Counted from the stretch's first letter, positions 42,458 through 52,093 are shown. The stretch: 64,000 nucleotides of DNA from Thalassotalea piscium (GCF_030295935.1 NZ_AP027362.1:496001-560000); one strand, 5' to 3'. The notes: generated by a model not told the origin, from the sequence alone. Translations and numbers: made by a program.

Positions 42458-44023
42458 CTATTTTTCATTTATTGCTTTGTCACTTTTCGCTTTTTTAACA
42501 ATCTCACGAACGTCTTTCAATAATGATTTTGCATCATAGACAATGCCATCTTTAACCGTAAGATTAACTCCGCCAACACGGGCAGGAGTGTTTTTTTCAT
42601 CTAAACGGAAATGACCAGTACCGTACAGTACCTTAAAATTTCTAAGTGGATTCTCACCAATAATGACTAAATCAGCTTTTTTACCTACTCGAATAGAACC
42701 AATATCTTCAGCCATGCCAAGTGCTTCAGCGCCATTGATAGTAGCAGATTGCAATACTTCTAATGCATTAAAACCAGCTTCACGTAGTAACTCGAATTCT
42801 CTTATGAGGCTAAAACCATAAATTTTGAAGATATAACCTGAGTCTGATCCCGTTGTTACACGACCACCATTATTTTTATAGTCATTTATAAAGGCCATCC
42901 ATTGCTGGTAATTTTTCTTCCAAGCAATTTCGTCATCAGTAGTCCAATCGAACCAATATGAACCGTGCGCATTTTTATTTGGTTGAAAAAAGTCCCATAA
43001 GGTAGGTAAGGTATATTCATTGTGCCAATCTGCATTCATATCACGCATTAAATCTCGGCTAGCTTCATAAATAGTCATGGTGGGGTTTAGAGTAAAGTCT
43101 AATGAAATTAATTCATCACGAACGCTATTCCATTTTTTACTGTGAGGTTTTGCTGCTTGTTGCCATAAGCGGCCAGCCTCGCCAAAACGATCTTGTTCAT
43201 TATTATAATTATAATTGGGCGAATAATTTTGTATGGTTTGTTGTTCAAACAAGGCTTCAGGTAATCCATACCAATGCTCCATTGAGGTAAGTCCTAAGCG
43301 TGCTGAGTCGATTACGTTCATGTTAACAACATCAAGCTGAGCATGATGCATCATACTGCGTAATCCCTGTTTTTTAGCTTCGTCTAAAGCCGCTTTCATA
43401 ATGTCAGGTGTGGCACCAAAAAATTTTATTCCTTTAGCCCCTTTTTTAGCAATATTTTTAACCCATTTTTTTGCTTGTTCAGGAGTGGTAATTGGATCTT
43501 TTTGTCCCATGCCAAAACCCACATAAGGCACTATTCTTGGTGCGGCTATACTATTACTTTCACTGCGTTTTACATGCTCTACTACCCAGTCTACTCCATT
43601 GAAACTGCCAGGCTCACGTACAGTTGTTATGCCATGTGCCAGCCATAGTTTGAAAACATATTCAGCAGGAATGTTTTTGGCGCTACCACCAATATGACCA
43701 TGCATATCAATAAATCCAGGCAGTACATACTGCCCTGAAATATCTATTTCTTTATCACCTTTGTTTGCTTTTGGTCGGTAGTCGGGGTTGATAGGCATAC
43801 CTGGGTTACCTACATTTTTTATTGCGACGATACGGTCATTTTCAATAACAATGTCCATAGGACCGCGAGCTGGGGCTCCTTCACCATTAACTATTATTCC
43901 ACCGCGTAAAATTAAGCGTTTAAATGGCCCCTCTCCTTGTTGCCTATCAGGTGCTTTTTCATCAGCAACTACGTGAAAAGATAGAAGGGATAGTGACAGA
44001 ATTAATACTAAAATATGCATCAT
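42458..44023 (-). CDS. Exported amidohydrolase
   Basis: About 521 residues from the ATG at 44023, where AAGAGA precedes the start and a signal peptide MMHILVLILSLSLLSFHVVA begins; the longer open frame upstream is less likely. Amidohydrolase features: LPGFIDMHGHIGGS with the HxH metal pair, GITTVREPGSF, GLRSMMHHAQ, GLTSMEHWYG, TTGSDSGYIF with the catalytic aspartate, and IRVGKKADLVIIGENPL. Probably a periplasmic enzyme related to imidazolonepropionase or prolidase-type hydrolases; substrate unknown. Confidence 0.86.
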   Translation of the reverse strand: MMHILVLILSLSLLSFHVVADEKAPDRQQGEGPFKRLILRGGIIVNGEGAPARGPMDIVIENDRIVAIKNVGNPGMPINPDYRPKANKGDKEIDISGQYVLPGFIDMHGHIGGSAKNIPAEYVFKLWLAHGITTVREPGSFNGVDWVVEHVKRSESNSIAAPRIVPYVGFGMGQKDPITTPEQAKKWVKNIAKKGAKGIKFFGATPDIMKAALDEAKKQGLRSMMHHAQLDVVNMNVIDSARLGLTSMEHWYGLPEALFEQQTIQNYSPNYNYNNEQDRFGEAGRLWQQAAKPHSKKWNSVRDELISLDFTLNPTMTIYEASRDLMRDMNADWHNEYTLPTLWDFFQPNKNAHGSYWFDWTTDDEIAWKKNYQQWMAFINDYKNNGGRVTTGSDSGYIFKIYGFSLIREFELLREAGFNALEVLQSATINGAEALGMAEDIGSIRVGKKADLVIIGENPLRNFKVLYGTGHFRLDEKNTPARVGGVNLTVKDGIVYDAKSLLKDVREIVKKAKSDKAINEK

Positions 44024-44235
44024 GTTAATCTCTTTATTGCTTGGTGTTGACGGAGCGAAAAAGTTGAAACGCGAATTGTTAATCAATAAGATTAGCATGG
44101 GTATTAACAATAGAGAATGAATAAGTTATTTGCTCGTATTCGTACTCCCTTTCTTGCTAACTTTAATGGTAGTATTTATATAGAAGTATCCGCTAAATAA
44201 TTGCGGTGAATAAGATAATAAAATAGAAGGTAATA

Positions 44236-44652
44236 ATGTCAGCAAAATACTTTAGTGAGCAGTTTAATCCAAGATTTAATGATACCGATGCATTAGGGCA
44301 TATCAACAATACTATGGTGCCGGTTTGGTTTGAAGGTGCAAGAGACCCTGTATTTCGTTGGTTTAGTCCAGAATTAGATACTACAGACTGGCGCTTGATC
44401 CTTGCAAAAATTGATGTGAGCTTTATCGACCAAATGTATTATGGCAAACCGATGGAAGTTCGTACTTATATAGGCAGAATTGGTGGCTCATCTTTCGATG
44501 TTTATCAGGAGCTTTGGCAAAATAATAAATGTTGCGCCTCAGGTACTGCGGTAATGGTTCACTATAATTACCAACAACAAAAGTCAGTAAAAATACCTGA
44601 AGAAGTATTAATTCAAATGAATCAGTATTTACATAACTTGAAATCTGACTGA
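44236..44652 (+). CDS. Acyl-CoA thioesterase, hot-dog fold
   Basis: 138 residues, the size of YbgC/4-hydroxybenzoyl-CoA thioesterases. RFNDTDALGHINNTMVPVWF carries the catalytic aspartate and the active-site loop, and VSFIDQMYYGKPMEVRTYIG follows the central helix. It would hydrolyse acyl-CoA thioesters in the cytoplasm. AGAAGGTAATA precedes the ATG. It stands alone, 202 bases before ssb, with no operon partner. Confidence 0.85.
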   Translation: MSAKYFSEQFNPRFNDTDALGHINNTMVPVWFEGARDPVFRWFSPELDTTDWRLILAKIDVSFIDQMYYGKPMEVRTYIGRIGGSSFDVYQELWQNNKCCASGTAVMVHYNYQQQKSVKIPEEVLIQMNQYLHNLKSD

Positions 44653-44854
44653 GGGCTGAATAATAAATAAGCGTATTTTTTTTAAGTTTTTTAAATTTAA
44701 ATTATTTGTAGCTAACGCTGTCACAACAATAATGACAGTGGTAGAATGTTGTTCTTAATTGTTAAATTAATAAGCGTTAATGCGATTGTAGCGAAATATA
44801 ATGCTTACAAGTCAGTGATTTATTGTTACTGCAAATCTTTAGTGAGAGTAATAC

Positions 44855-45523
44855 ATGGCCAGTCGTGGTATAAATAAAGTCATCATTGTAGGAAACTTAG
44901 GGCAAGATCCCGAGGTACGTTTTATGCCAAACGGTGGTGCTGTTGCAAACTTTACAGTGGCAACATCTGAAAGCTGGAAAGACAAGCAAACGGGTGAGCA
45001 AAAAGAAAAAACAGAATGGCACCGCATAGTAATGTATCAGCGTTTAGCTGAAATTGCGGGCGAGTATTTGAAAAAAGGTTCAAAAGTATATTTAGAAGGT
45101 CGTTTGCAAACGCGTAAATGGCAGAATCAGCAAGGTAGCGACCAATATACCACAGAGATTATTGTTAATGATTTACAAATGTTAGATTCACGTGGCCAAG
45201 GCGCTCAATCTAGTAATTTTGCACCACAAAACCAGAATCAAACTAGCCAACCTGCGCAAGGTGGTTATAGCCAGCCACAGCAGCAAGCAGCTTATCAGCC
45301 ACAATCAGCAACACCACAAACCGGTGGTTTTAACCAGCAACCTGCGAAAGCGCCAGCTCAACAAGGCGGATATGCTAACCAAGGGCATCAACCCGCGCAG
45401 CAACAGCAAGGTGGATATACCAATCAAGGGCAACAGCAAGGTGGTTTTAATCAACAACCTGCTGCACCAAAAGTAAACCCACAAGAACCAACAATCGATT
45501 TTGATGACGATATACCGTTCTAA
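44855..45523 (+). CDS. ssb: Single-stranded DNA-binding protein
   Basis: 222 residues: an N-terminal OB fold ([40 protein letters not shown]), a long linker extremely rich in Gln, Gly and Pro (about residues 115-210), and the acidic partner-binding tail DFDDDIPF. It coats single-stranded DNA and recruits repair proteins. The linker is longer than in E. coli (178 residues in total) and is built from near-repeats of QGGY/QGGF. An inverted repeat CTGTCA...TGACAG lies upstream at 44719-44739, too wide for a canonical LexA box. Confidence 0.96.
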   Translation: MASRGINKVIIVGNLGQDPEVRFMPNGGAVANFTVATSESWKDKQTGEQKEKTEWHRIVMYQRLAEIAGEYLKKGSKVYLEGRLQTRKWQNQQGSDQYTTEIIVNDLQMLDSRGQGAQSSNFAPQNQNQTSQPAQGGYSQPQQQAAYQPQSATPQTGGFNQQPAKAPAQQGGYANQGHQPAQQQQGGYTNQGQQQGGFNQQPAAPKVNPQEPTIDFDDDIPF

Positions 45524-45560
45524 CCAAAGACAAACATAAGAATGTTGAAAAATTCTCTAG

Positions 45561-45585
45561 AAAGCCGCTAATAAGCGGCTTTTTT
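45561..45585 (+). terminator. ssb terminator
   Basis: AGCCGCT and AGCGGCT pair around AATA, preceded by AA and followed by six T, 38 bases after the ssb stop. A second AT-rich hairpin (AAATTACCT/AGGTAATTT) follows at 45599-45620. Confidence 0.9.
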
Positions 45586-45731
45586 AGTTTTAATTTTTAA
45601 ATTACCTTAATGAGGTAATTTAAAAGTTAGATTGTTATTCAATTTTGGCTAATAAAACTGGACAGACCTGATGTTTTCAATCATATTATTCGTTTTAGCA
45701 AAAACTAACTTTAGGTACAAAGGTACAATTA

Positions 45732-47603
45732 ATGTTAAGACTTCTTGTTGTTATTACTCTTTTTTGTAGTCTTAATTCTCACTCAAATACAATTGAAAAT
45801 CAGATTGAAGCGATTCAACAATTTACCGGCACCGAAAAAGAAATTCAGTTATTAACCCTACTTGATGTTCAAACGTTATCGCCTCGTGAAAAGTATTTAG
45901 TGCTAAATGAATTAACCCTTTTTTATTATGGGGAAAGCGACTTTACAAGCGCACTTTCATTTGCTGAAAAATCCTTAGCAATTGCCCAAGCGTCTCAATT
46001 GTCGCTTGAAACCGGGCAAGCCTTAAAATTCATGGGTATTATGCATTACTTTAAGGCAGATATAGATTTGGCAATAGATTACTACAAACAGTCATTGTTA
46101 TATTACGATGGTAAAACACACCCCATATTAAGAGCTAATGTGCTTAATAATATTGCCCTTGCTTATATAAAAAGTAGCGAAATATTTGATGCGTTAGACT
46201 ATTTTAAAGAGGCTAAACCGCTTTATCAAGAATATGGTTCACGCATGGATAAAATTGATATTAAATATAATATTGCTGTTTTATATGTTCGATTAAATCA
46301 CGCCGCTAACGCAATTAATGCATTAAATGAAGTTATTGAAGAGCGCAAAGATATTAACGATATTAGCGGACTTTATTTAGCGTATGCAGATCTTGCTGTT
46401 GCCTATATGTTAAATGAACAACTTGATAAATCGTTAGCGCTTACACATAAAGTAGTCACTTATTACCAAGAGCAAAATGACTATTATAATCTAAGCACAG
46501 TGCAGAGTAACTTGGCTGATTTATACATGAATTTAGGACAACCTCTAAAAGCACAAGAATATGCAATAACGGGAATTAAGTTTGCTGCAAAGTCTCAACA
46601 CAATAAAGCAAAAGTGAGCTTTTATCATGCGTTAGCTAGGGCACAAACTGCGCTAGGTAAAATAGATGATGCTATTGCGACAGTGACAAAAAGTAATAAG
46701 TTTATTCAATCGCTTAATAATACGAAACTTAAAACGGAAAATGATGGTATTCACTCATTATTATTAATGGCCAAAAACCAGCCAGAAGAAGCCATCAACA
46801 TGTACCAAAAATATATTATGAGAATCAGGAAAAATCAAAGTGATGTTTTTAATAATCAATTGGCTAAGTATGAAGCAAGTCAATTAAAGCAACAGTTAGC
46901 TAGTATGAAGCATGAAAATGAGCTGACTTTAATAAAGAGAGAAAGTGAAAGACGATTTCTAGGTTTATTTTTTATTATTACTGCATTTGTTGGTGCGATT
47001 ATTTTCTTACTCTATAGGAAAGTAATTGATAGGCAAACTAAAGAATATTTAAAAGAACAAGTGAAGAAAAGTACATTAGAGCTTGAAGCAGCTAATAAAA
47101 AACTATTAAATTTTTCTTATGTTGATGGATTAACGAGTCTGAAAAATCGACGATGTTTTGATGAAGATATCAGTAAACTATGGCATAAAAAAGAAAGTAA
47201 AAAGTTTCACATTTTAGTCGCAGATATTGACTCATTTAAAGAATATAACGACACCTATGGTCATATCGCTGGCGATAAAGCACTTAGTAAAGTTGCCGAA
47301 ATTTTAAAGAATAACATTAGAGATCAAGATGAGGTATATCGCTATGGTGGGGAAGAGTTTGCTATTATTTTTTCAAACTGTAATGCTGAAATTGCAATGA
47401 ATGCATCTAAACGAATTATAGAAAAAGTTGAACAGGCTAACATTGAACACTTAGCGAGTGCATTTGGTGTGATCACGATAAGTGCAGGTATAAGTACATT
47501 TAATTTTTCTTCAACAATGTCGGTTGATGACTTTATTAACCAGGCGGATATACATCTCTATAAAGCTAAAGAAAGTGGTAAAAATCAACTTTGCTGCGCA
47601 TAA
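45732..47603 (+). CDS. TPR-containing membrane diguanylate cyclase
   Basis: 623 residues. A signal sequence (LLVVITLFCSLNSHS) leads to a periplasmic region of tetratricopeptide repeats (about residues 50-400), a membrane helix FLGLFFIITAFVGAIIFLLY near 412-431, a short coiled coil and a GGDEF domain. The active site reads GGEEF at about 539-543, preceded by RDQD at the correct distance for the inhibitory I-site, so it should make cyclic-di-GMP with product feedback. DIDSFKEYNDTYGH supplies the metal site. The periplasmic TPR part probably senses a protein or peptide. Monocistronic. Confidence 0.88.
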   Translation: MLRLLVVITLFCSLNSHSNTIENQIEAIQQFTGTEKEIQLLTLLDVQTLSPREKYLVLNELTLFYYGESDFTSALSFAEKSLAIAQASQLSLETGQALKFMGIMHYFKADIDLAIDYYKQSLLYYDGKTHPILRANVLNNIALAYIKSSEIFDALDYFKEAKPLYQEYGSRMDKIDIKYNIAVLYVRLNHAANAINALNEVIEERKDINDISGLYLAYADLAVAYMLNEQLDKSLALTHKVVTYYQEQNDYYNLSTVQSNLADLYMNLGQPLKAQEYAITGIKFAAKSQHNKAKVSFYHALARAQTALGKIDDAIATVTKSNKFIQSLNNTKLKTENDGIHSLLLMAKNQPEEAINMYQKYIMRIRKNQSDVFNNQLAKYEASQLKQQLASMKHENELTLIKRESERRFLGLFFIITAFVGAIIFLLYRKVIDRQTKEYLKEQVKKSTLELEAANKKLLNFSYVDGLTSLKNRRCFDEDISKLWHKKESKKFHILVADIDSFKEYNDTYGHIAGDKALSKVAEILKNNIRDQDEVYRYGGEEFAIIFSNCNAEIAMNASKRIIEKVEQANIEHLASAFGVITISAGISTFNFSSTMSVDDFINQADIHLYKAKESGKNQLCCA

Positions 47604-47704
47604 AACTGATCATCTAATTAATAAAGCTGCTTTAAGTTCTTCTGCTATATAGAGAGTACAAGTTTATCTGCAATTGGTATTAGCTTAATTAACCCGGGCT
47701 GAGT

Positions 47705-48379
47705 TTAATTATGCTCGTTATCAAGCGTTAGACCTACACCTTTTAGTAAAGTGTGAGTTAAAAAGTCACCAGCTGCTTTAAAGTCTCCGCTGTCTAAGCT
47801 CGGCTTATCAAGTGCTAATTGAATTTGTGCAGAAAAATCTGCATAGGTTTGTGTTGAGGCCCAAATCACAAAAAAGAGATGATAGGGATCAACATCATCC
47901 ATTTTCCCTTGTGCTATCCAATTCCTTACAAGCTTTACGTCTTCTTCCAATACCGGAATTAAATTATCTTTTAGGTACTCCTTTATATGTGGAGCGCCAT
48001 TAATAATTTCGTTTGCAAACACCTTCGAACCATTTGGCATGGTACGTGAAATTTCTAACTTCCCTCGAATATAGTTTGATAGCATAGTGGCAGGGTTTTC
48101 CCCTTGTTGGTCAAGTAAATTAAGGCTTTCCATCCACAGGTGTAAAATTTTTCTTAAAACAGCTTGATAAAGTACTTCTTTAGAAGAAAAGTAATAGAGC
48201 ATATTTTGCTTAGACAAATCGGACTGTTCAGCAATTGCCTCAATTGTTGCTCCACTATAACCTTTTAAGGCAAAAATATTTTCTGCGGCTTCAAGAATTT
48301 TGTTGATAAGTGCATCTCGGGTATTTGATCTACGACGAGGTTTTTCTGTTGGCCTATCTTCTTGTGGCTGCTCAAACAT
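47705..48379 (-). CDS. TetR-family regulator, RutR-like
   Basis: 224 residues from the ATG at 48379 (a GTG three codons earlier is possible). N-terminal HTH: ILEAAENIFALKGYSGATIE and SDLSKQNMLYYFSSKEVLYQ. The C-terminal part (KVFANEIINGAPHIKEYL, FVIWASTQTYADFSAQIQ) follows the RutR/YcdC type, which in E. coli senses pyrimidines and controls their catabolism. The next gene upstream on the opposite strand is a Tsx-like channel, consistent with a nucleobase or nucleoside theme, but the interval contains an inserted element. No rut genes are visible. Confidence 0.82.
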   Translation of the reverse strand: MFEQPQEDRPTEKPRRRSNTRDALINKILEAAENIFALKGYSGATIEAIAEQSDLSKQNMLYYFSSKEVLYQAVLRKILHLWMESLNLLDQQGENPATMLSNYIRGKLEISRTMPNGSKVFANEIINGAPHIKEYLKDNLIPVLEEDVKLVRNWIAQGKMDDVDPYHLFFVIWASTQTYADFSAQIQLALDKPSLDSGDFKAAGDFLTHTLLKGVGLTLDNEHN

Positions 48380-48489
48380 ATGCTTCACTTTATATTTAAT
48401 TAATCAATTGAATTGGCAGTACGTATAAAAAGAGCTGCCTTTAAAGCACAGTATATTTTTATTGGCGGAAAGTTAAAAGGAGAATTTAG

Positions 48490-48514
48490 CGATTTGATTT
48501 TACTAAATCAATCG
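48490..48514. promoter_or_regulatory. Candidate operator dyad upstream of the TetR gene
   Basis: TTGATTT-TACT-AAATCAA at 48494-48511 is a perfect 7+7 dyad, extended outward by CGAT/ATCG with one bulged T. It lies about 115 bases before the TetR start, in the spacer shared with the Tsx-like gene, and could bind the regulator. Prediction by symmetry only. Confidence 0.35.
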
Positions 48515-48536
48515 AGATCATATTACAATTAAATAT

Positions 48537-48603
48537 GTATAGGCTCCTTGGTAAAAATTTAGCCCCTTATTACATTACTTCCGAGGGCTGTGGGAGCCCA
48601 TAC
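48537..48603. other. Nested stem-loop structure of unknown role
   Basis: GTATAGGCTCC at the left pairs with GGAGCCCATAC at the right (10 of 11 positions), enclosing an inner AGCCC/GGGCT stem. The 67-base structure is GC-rich against a very AT-rich background. It could be a leader, a small RNA or a repeat remnant; no T-run follows on either strand. Confidence 0.4.
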
Positions 48604-48696
48604 ATCTGTTCATTTTTGGTTGCATTTTAAATAGCTCATTTTTTATTTCTCAGTATTGATAGTTTTTTGGATATCAAGGCTGATTTTGATTTGTTA

Positions 48697-48856
48697 TACC
48701 AGTTTCATTAAATAAGTGATCTATTTTATACGCAGTGAAAATAGTCAAATACAAGACATTTATTTTCATAACTAGTTGTTCTAATTATAAAATAAATAAC
48801 GCAGTAGTTGATTGTTTTAACCAGTAGAAATGATCACATAATTAGTGAGATTGGTA
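48697..48856 (+). mobile_element. 160-bp element copy E
   Basis: Full-length 160 bases from TACCAGTTTCATTAAATAAG to TTAGTGAGATTGGTA, flanked by TTA at 48694-48696 and 48857-48859. Inserted in the spacer between the TetR and Tsx-like genes. It is followed at 48899-48942 by a segment (ATAGCTTAC...TTATTCCGAATTCAGG) resembling the right half of the element at 57822-57913. Confidence 0.93.
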
Positions 48857-48995
48857 TTAATCCATAGCTGACAACAGATTCAACATAGACAGACACAAAA
48901 ATAGCTTACTGAGTAATTTTGCTTATTCCGAATTCAGGTTGTTTATTATTACAATAAAATGACTATAAAACATTGAAAAAAATTAAGGGTGAAGT

Positions 48996-49736
48996 ATGAA
49001 ATTAATTAACAGAATTAACGCCACAGTATTACCGCTTAGCATGTTATTTTTAGGTGCAGCGACTATCAGTGGTAATGCATCAGCCGAAATGCAATGGAGT
49101 GACTTTAGCTTAAGTTATTTGTCTGGTAGCCAATATGAGGTTGGAGATGATAGTCGCCAATTTCTCACGGTAGAGCACGCAAGTGGACATAACTGGGGTG
49201 ACACGTTTTATTTTTATGATCGTTCAAAATCTAAAAATGGTACGTTGGAAAGTTACGCTGAGTTTTCACCTAGATTAAGCCTTAGCTACTTTACGGGAAG
49301 TGATTTATCAACAGGCATTATTAACGATGTTTTCATTGCAAGTACCTGGGAGCAAGGTGCTTTCTTTGATAATTATCTGTTAGGGCTTGGAGTTAGCTTG
49401 AATATACCGGGTTTTAATTACTTAAAGGCAAACATTTACCAAGCTAATAATAGTGCGTCAGATAACGATCAAATGTTAACTATGACTTTTGCTTATCCGT
49501 TTAAATTGGGAAATGCTGATTTTCTTTATGATGGCTTTTTAGATTGGAGCACAAGCTCTGATACCCAAGCCTCTGAAATGAATTTTACTACACAACTTAA
49601 GTACAATGTAGGTGGAGCTCTCGGAAGTAAATCACCGGTTTATCTTGGCGTTGAGTATGCATTTTGGAACAATAAATATGGTATTTCAGGCGTTGACGAA
49701 CGCAGTGTATCACTCTTATTTAAATGGCATTATTAG
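48996..49736 (+). CDS. Tsx/OmpK-like nucleoside channel, outer membrane
   Basis: 246 residues. Signal peptide ending ISGNASAEM, then AEMQWSDFSLSYLSGSQYEV, a 12-strand-type small barrel of the Tsx/OmpK family, ending SVSLLFKWHY with a terminal aromatic residue. Tsx forms nucleoside-specific pores in E. coli. GGTGAAG precedes the ATG. Its TAG stop overlaps the start of the 358-bp element: the TA is the duplicated target and the G is the element's first base; the original stop would also have been TAG. Confidence 0.82.
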   Translation: MKLINRINATVLPLSMLFLGAATISGNASAEMQWSDFSLSYLSGSQYEVGDDSRQFLTVEHASGHNWGDTFYFYDRSKSKNGTLESYAEFSPRLSLSYFTGSDLSTGIINDVFIASTWEQGAFFDNYLLGLGVSLNIPGFNYLKANIYQANNSASDNDQMLTMTFAYPFKLGNADFLYDGFLDWSTSSDTQASEMNFTTQLKYNVGGALGSKSPVYLGVEYAFWNNKYGISGVDERSVSLLFKWHY

Positions 49737-50093
49737 GGTCTGTTGATCTTTCATTTTAGCCTCTGCTATAGACTATTTTTTAAGAAAACAAGGCGAAAAT
49801 GGTGCAATGTAGCATTCTCGGCTTTGGCATCCTGCGTCGCTCTACCTTCTGCATCCGTGCAGTCGTACTTTAACCATTTTTAACGATGTTAGGTTGAAAA
49901 ATAGTCATAGCCCTTTGGGTTGCCTTGAAAAAGCGTCACTCTTTGTTGCCTACAGGATTTAGGTACTTAACGAGAGCAGGACGCGGCAGTTGTACTTAAT
50001 GTGCATTTGGAACAACCAAACATTACATTAAGTGCCTCGACTGTCATCTTTTTCAAATGCAACAGAGCTATAAACTGAAAGATCAACAGACCC
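49736..50093. mobile_element. 358-bp palindromic miniature element with TA target duplication
   Basis: The termini GGGTCTGTTGATCTTTCA are perfect inverted repeats for 18 bases and continue imperfectly. TA flanks both sides (49734-49735 and 50094-50095). The interior is itself built of nested inverted repeats (GACTATTTTT/AAAAATAGTC; TTGAAAAAG/CTTTTTCAA; CTTAATGT/ACATTAAG). No transposase is encoded. A short relic of the same family lies at 23929-23979. Confidence 0.88.
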
Positions 50094-50814
50094 TAGTATT
50101 TTACTTTTGAGAGTTAATCAAAAATTATTAAAACAGCGCTTATGGCGAAGTTCAAGTTAAATAAAGTGTCATCATGCCGCCTGCTAAGGTCATTATAGCC
50201 TTAGCGACAGAGAGTTTTGCAAGCCCATTTGTATATATGATCAAAATAGTCACCAAAAACTGTAAAGGTATATTACTTACTTTTACAGTTATTTTGTAAG
50301 CTTTACAAAAGCGAATGAATATATTGCTTAAACAAGCAATAAAATAAATGTATATAAAAACTTTTTTGATTTTAACTTGTTGATATTTAAAGTTTAATGT
50401 TTATTGGTCTACACCTTGCAATACTAAAATATAGCAGCATATAGAGTAGTGTTAACGCAAAAATAAAGTTTTAACTCTAAATACTCTACGGTTATTTCAG
50501 GCGTGTTTTTGTGAATGAAAATTTAATCATTTTTATCCACAAAAATAAATTATTAACCGGATTAACTATTTGATTGCTACTTAGTAAAAGTTGCTGTATA
50601 ACGCAGCAAAATATACGTAGGCATTAGTAAAAGCCTGTAAAACAAAGGTTTCAATTACAGGCTAAACGTTTAACTGGTGTATTGATTGCTTTATTGTTAA
50701 AAAACAATTATCGGCAAATTAGTACATTTATTTTTAATTAACATGTAGTGTGACCATTGATTTTATCATTGACTCTAACGCTATAAATAAGATGTAACTT
50801 AATAAGGATTTATT
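50094..50814. other. Intergenic region upstream of the OmpA-like gene
   Basis: 721 very AT-rich bases without a supported ORF. It contains a 9-bp hairpin AGCCTGTAA/TTACAGGCT at about 50633-50663 and runs of A/T that could be UP elements. TTGACT (50769-50774) and TATAAA (50782-50787) near the gene are too close to be one promoter. AAGGA lies before the ompA ATG. I see nothing else identifiable. Confidence 0.4.
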
Positions 50815-51861
50815 ATGAAAATTTTTAAAATGACTCTGTTAGCGGCATTGATCAGCTCTCCATTAGCAGCAGAAAATATTGATAAAACATGGGAATTAGG
50901 CGTATTTGGTGATTATATTAAATCTAGCACTAATAAAGAAATGGATACCTACTGGCAGGAAATTGAAGCAGGAAAGAGTATTGGTCTTGATCTACAAAAA
51001 ATTATCAACGATTCATGGAACGTTCGCTTTGAGTTAGCTAAGTCGCGTTATGAAGTTAACAACGGTGCCGATAGAGATTACGGTACGCGCTTTGGTGTAG
51101 ATGCAATTTATAAAATTGAAGAGTCAGATTTTTATCTTTTCTCAGGTGTAAAACGCTTTAATAATATTAGAAACTATACAGCTGTAGATGTTGGTGCTGG
51201 CTACTCTCACCAAGTATCAGATCGCTTTTCTTTATATGGGGAAGCAGTTGCATATCGTGATATAGATTACGGTTTTACTGATCAAGGCTTTAAGTTAGGT
51301 GTTAAGTATGCATTTGGTGAAGAAAGAAAAGCGCCAGTTTCGGCTAAGCCTCAACCACAACCTGTTGCGCCAGTTTCAAAGCCAGATCCATTAGATAGTG
51401 ATAATGATGGTGTAATCAACTCAGAAGATCGCTGCGAAAATACGCCTGCAAACGTTAAAGTAGATTCAACTGGCTGTACGCTATATTCTGAAAAAACTGT
51501 TGAAGTAAACTTAAATGTGACTTTTGCAAATAACAGCGCAGAAATCAACTCAAGTGTTGTTAACGATATTCAACGTTTAGCTGACTTTATGAAAGAGTAC
51601 ACTAATACTAATGTACTAATCGAAGGTCACAGTTCAGCAGTTGGTGATGCAGCATACAACTTAACGCTTTCTCAAAAGCGTGCAGATGCTGTTAAAGCAG
51701 TACTAATGAGTACTTTTAATATTGATGCTGATCGTTTAACGACGAAAGGCTTTGGTGAAACTCAATTAGTTGCTGAAGGTAACACTAGTGCAGATCATCG
51801 CATGAACCGCAGAGTAGTTGCTAAAATTGAAACGACAGTAAAAGAAGCAGTTACAAAGTAA
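50815..51861 (+). CDS. OmpA-family outer-membrane protein
   Basis: 348 residues. Signal peptide ending SPLAAENI, an eight-strand-type barrel (about residues 25-170), a proline-rich linker (KPQPQPVAPVSKPDP), a thrombospondin-3-like calcium motif DSDNDGVINSEDRC, and an OmpA/MotB peptidoglycan-binding domain (VLIEGHSSAVGDAAYNLTLS, QKRADAVKAVL, RMNRRVVAKIE). It anchors the outer membrane to murein. The TAA stop doubles as the target duplication of element copy F, which separates the gene from its likely terminator at 52094. Confidence 0.9.
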   Translation: MKIFKMTLLAALISSPLAAENIDKTWELGVFGDYIKSSTNKEMDTYWQEIEAGKSIGLDLQKIINDSWNVRFELAKSRYEVNNGADRDYGTRFGVDAIYKIEESDFYLFSGVKRFNNIRNYTAVDVGAGYSHQVSDRFSLYGEAVAYRDIDYGFTDQGFKLGVKYAFGEERKAPVSAKPQPQPVAPVSKPDPLDSDNDGVINSEDRCENTPANVKVDSTGCTLYSEKTVEVNLNVTFANNSAEINSSVVNDIQRLADFMKEYTNTNVLIEGHSSAVGDAAYNLTLSQKRADAVKAVLMSTFNIDADRLTTKGFGETQLVAEGNTSADHRMNRRVVAKIETTVKEAVTK

Positions 51862-52021
51862 TACCAGTTTCATTAATTAAGTGTGCTATTTTATACGCAA
51901 TGAAAACAGTCAAATACAAGGCATTTATTTTCATAACTAGTTGTTCTAATTATAAAATAAATAACGCAGTAGTTGACTGTTTTAACCAGTAGAAATGATC
52001 ACATAATTAGTGAGATTGGTA
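51862..52021 (+). mobile_element. 160-bp element copy F
   Basis: Full-length copy from TACCAGTTTCATTAATTAAG to TTAGTGAGATTGGTA, with TAA on both sides: 51859-51861, which is the ompA stop codon, and 52022-52024. Nearly identical to copy E, so insertion or homogenisation looks recent. Confidence 0.94.
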
Positions 52022-52093
52022 TAATAGTCTTTAGCCTAGTGAAGTTTATCTGTTTTATCGCTAATAGCGATTGAGGTGAGCTTTATCAATATT

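Noticed and set aside
44719-44739. LexA box before ssb
   Set aside because: The inverted repeat CTGTCA...TGACAG has the wrong spacing (CTG-N15-CAG) for a canonical site.
45192-45476. 94-residue ORF inside ssb in another frame
   Set aside because: It is a shadow of the Gln/Gly-rich ssb linker, with no start signal of its own.
50760-50790. TTGACT and TATAAA as one promoter for ompA
   Set aside because: The spacing of 7 bases is far too short for a sigma-70 promoter.
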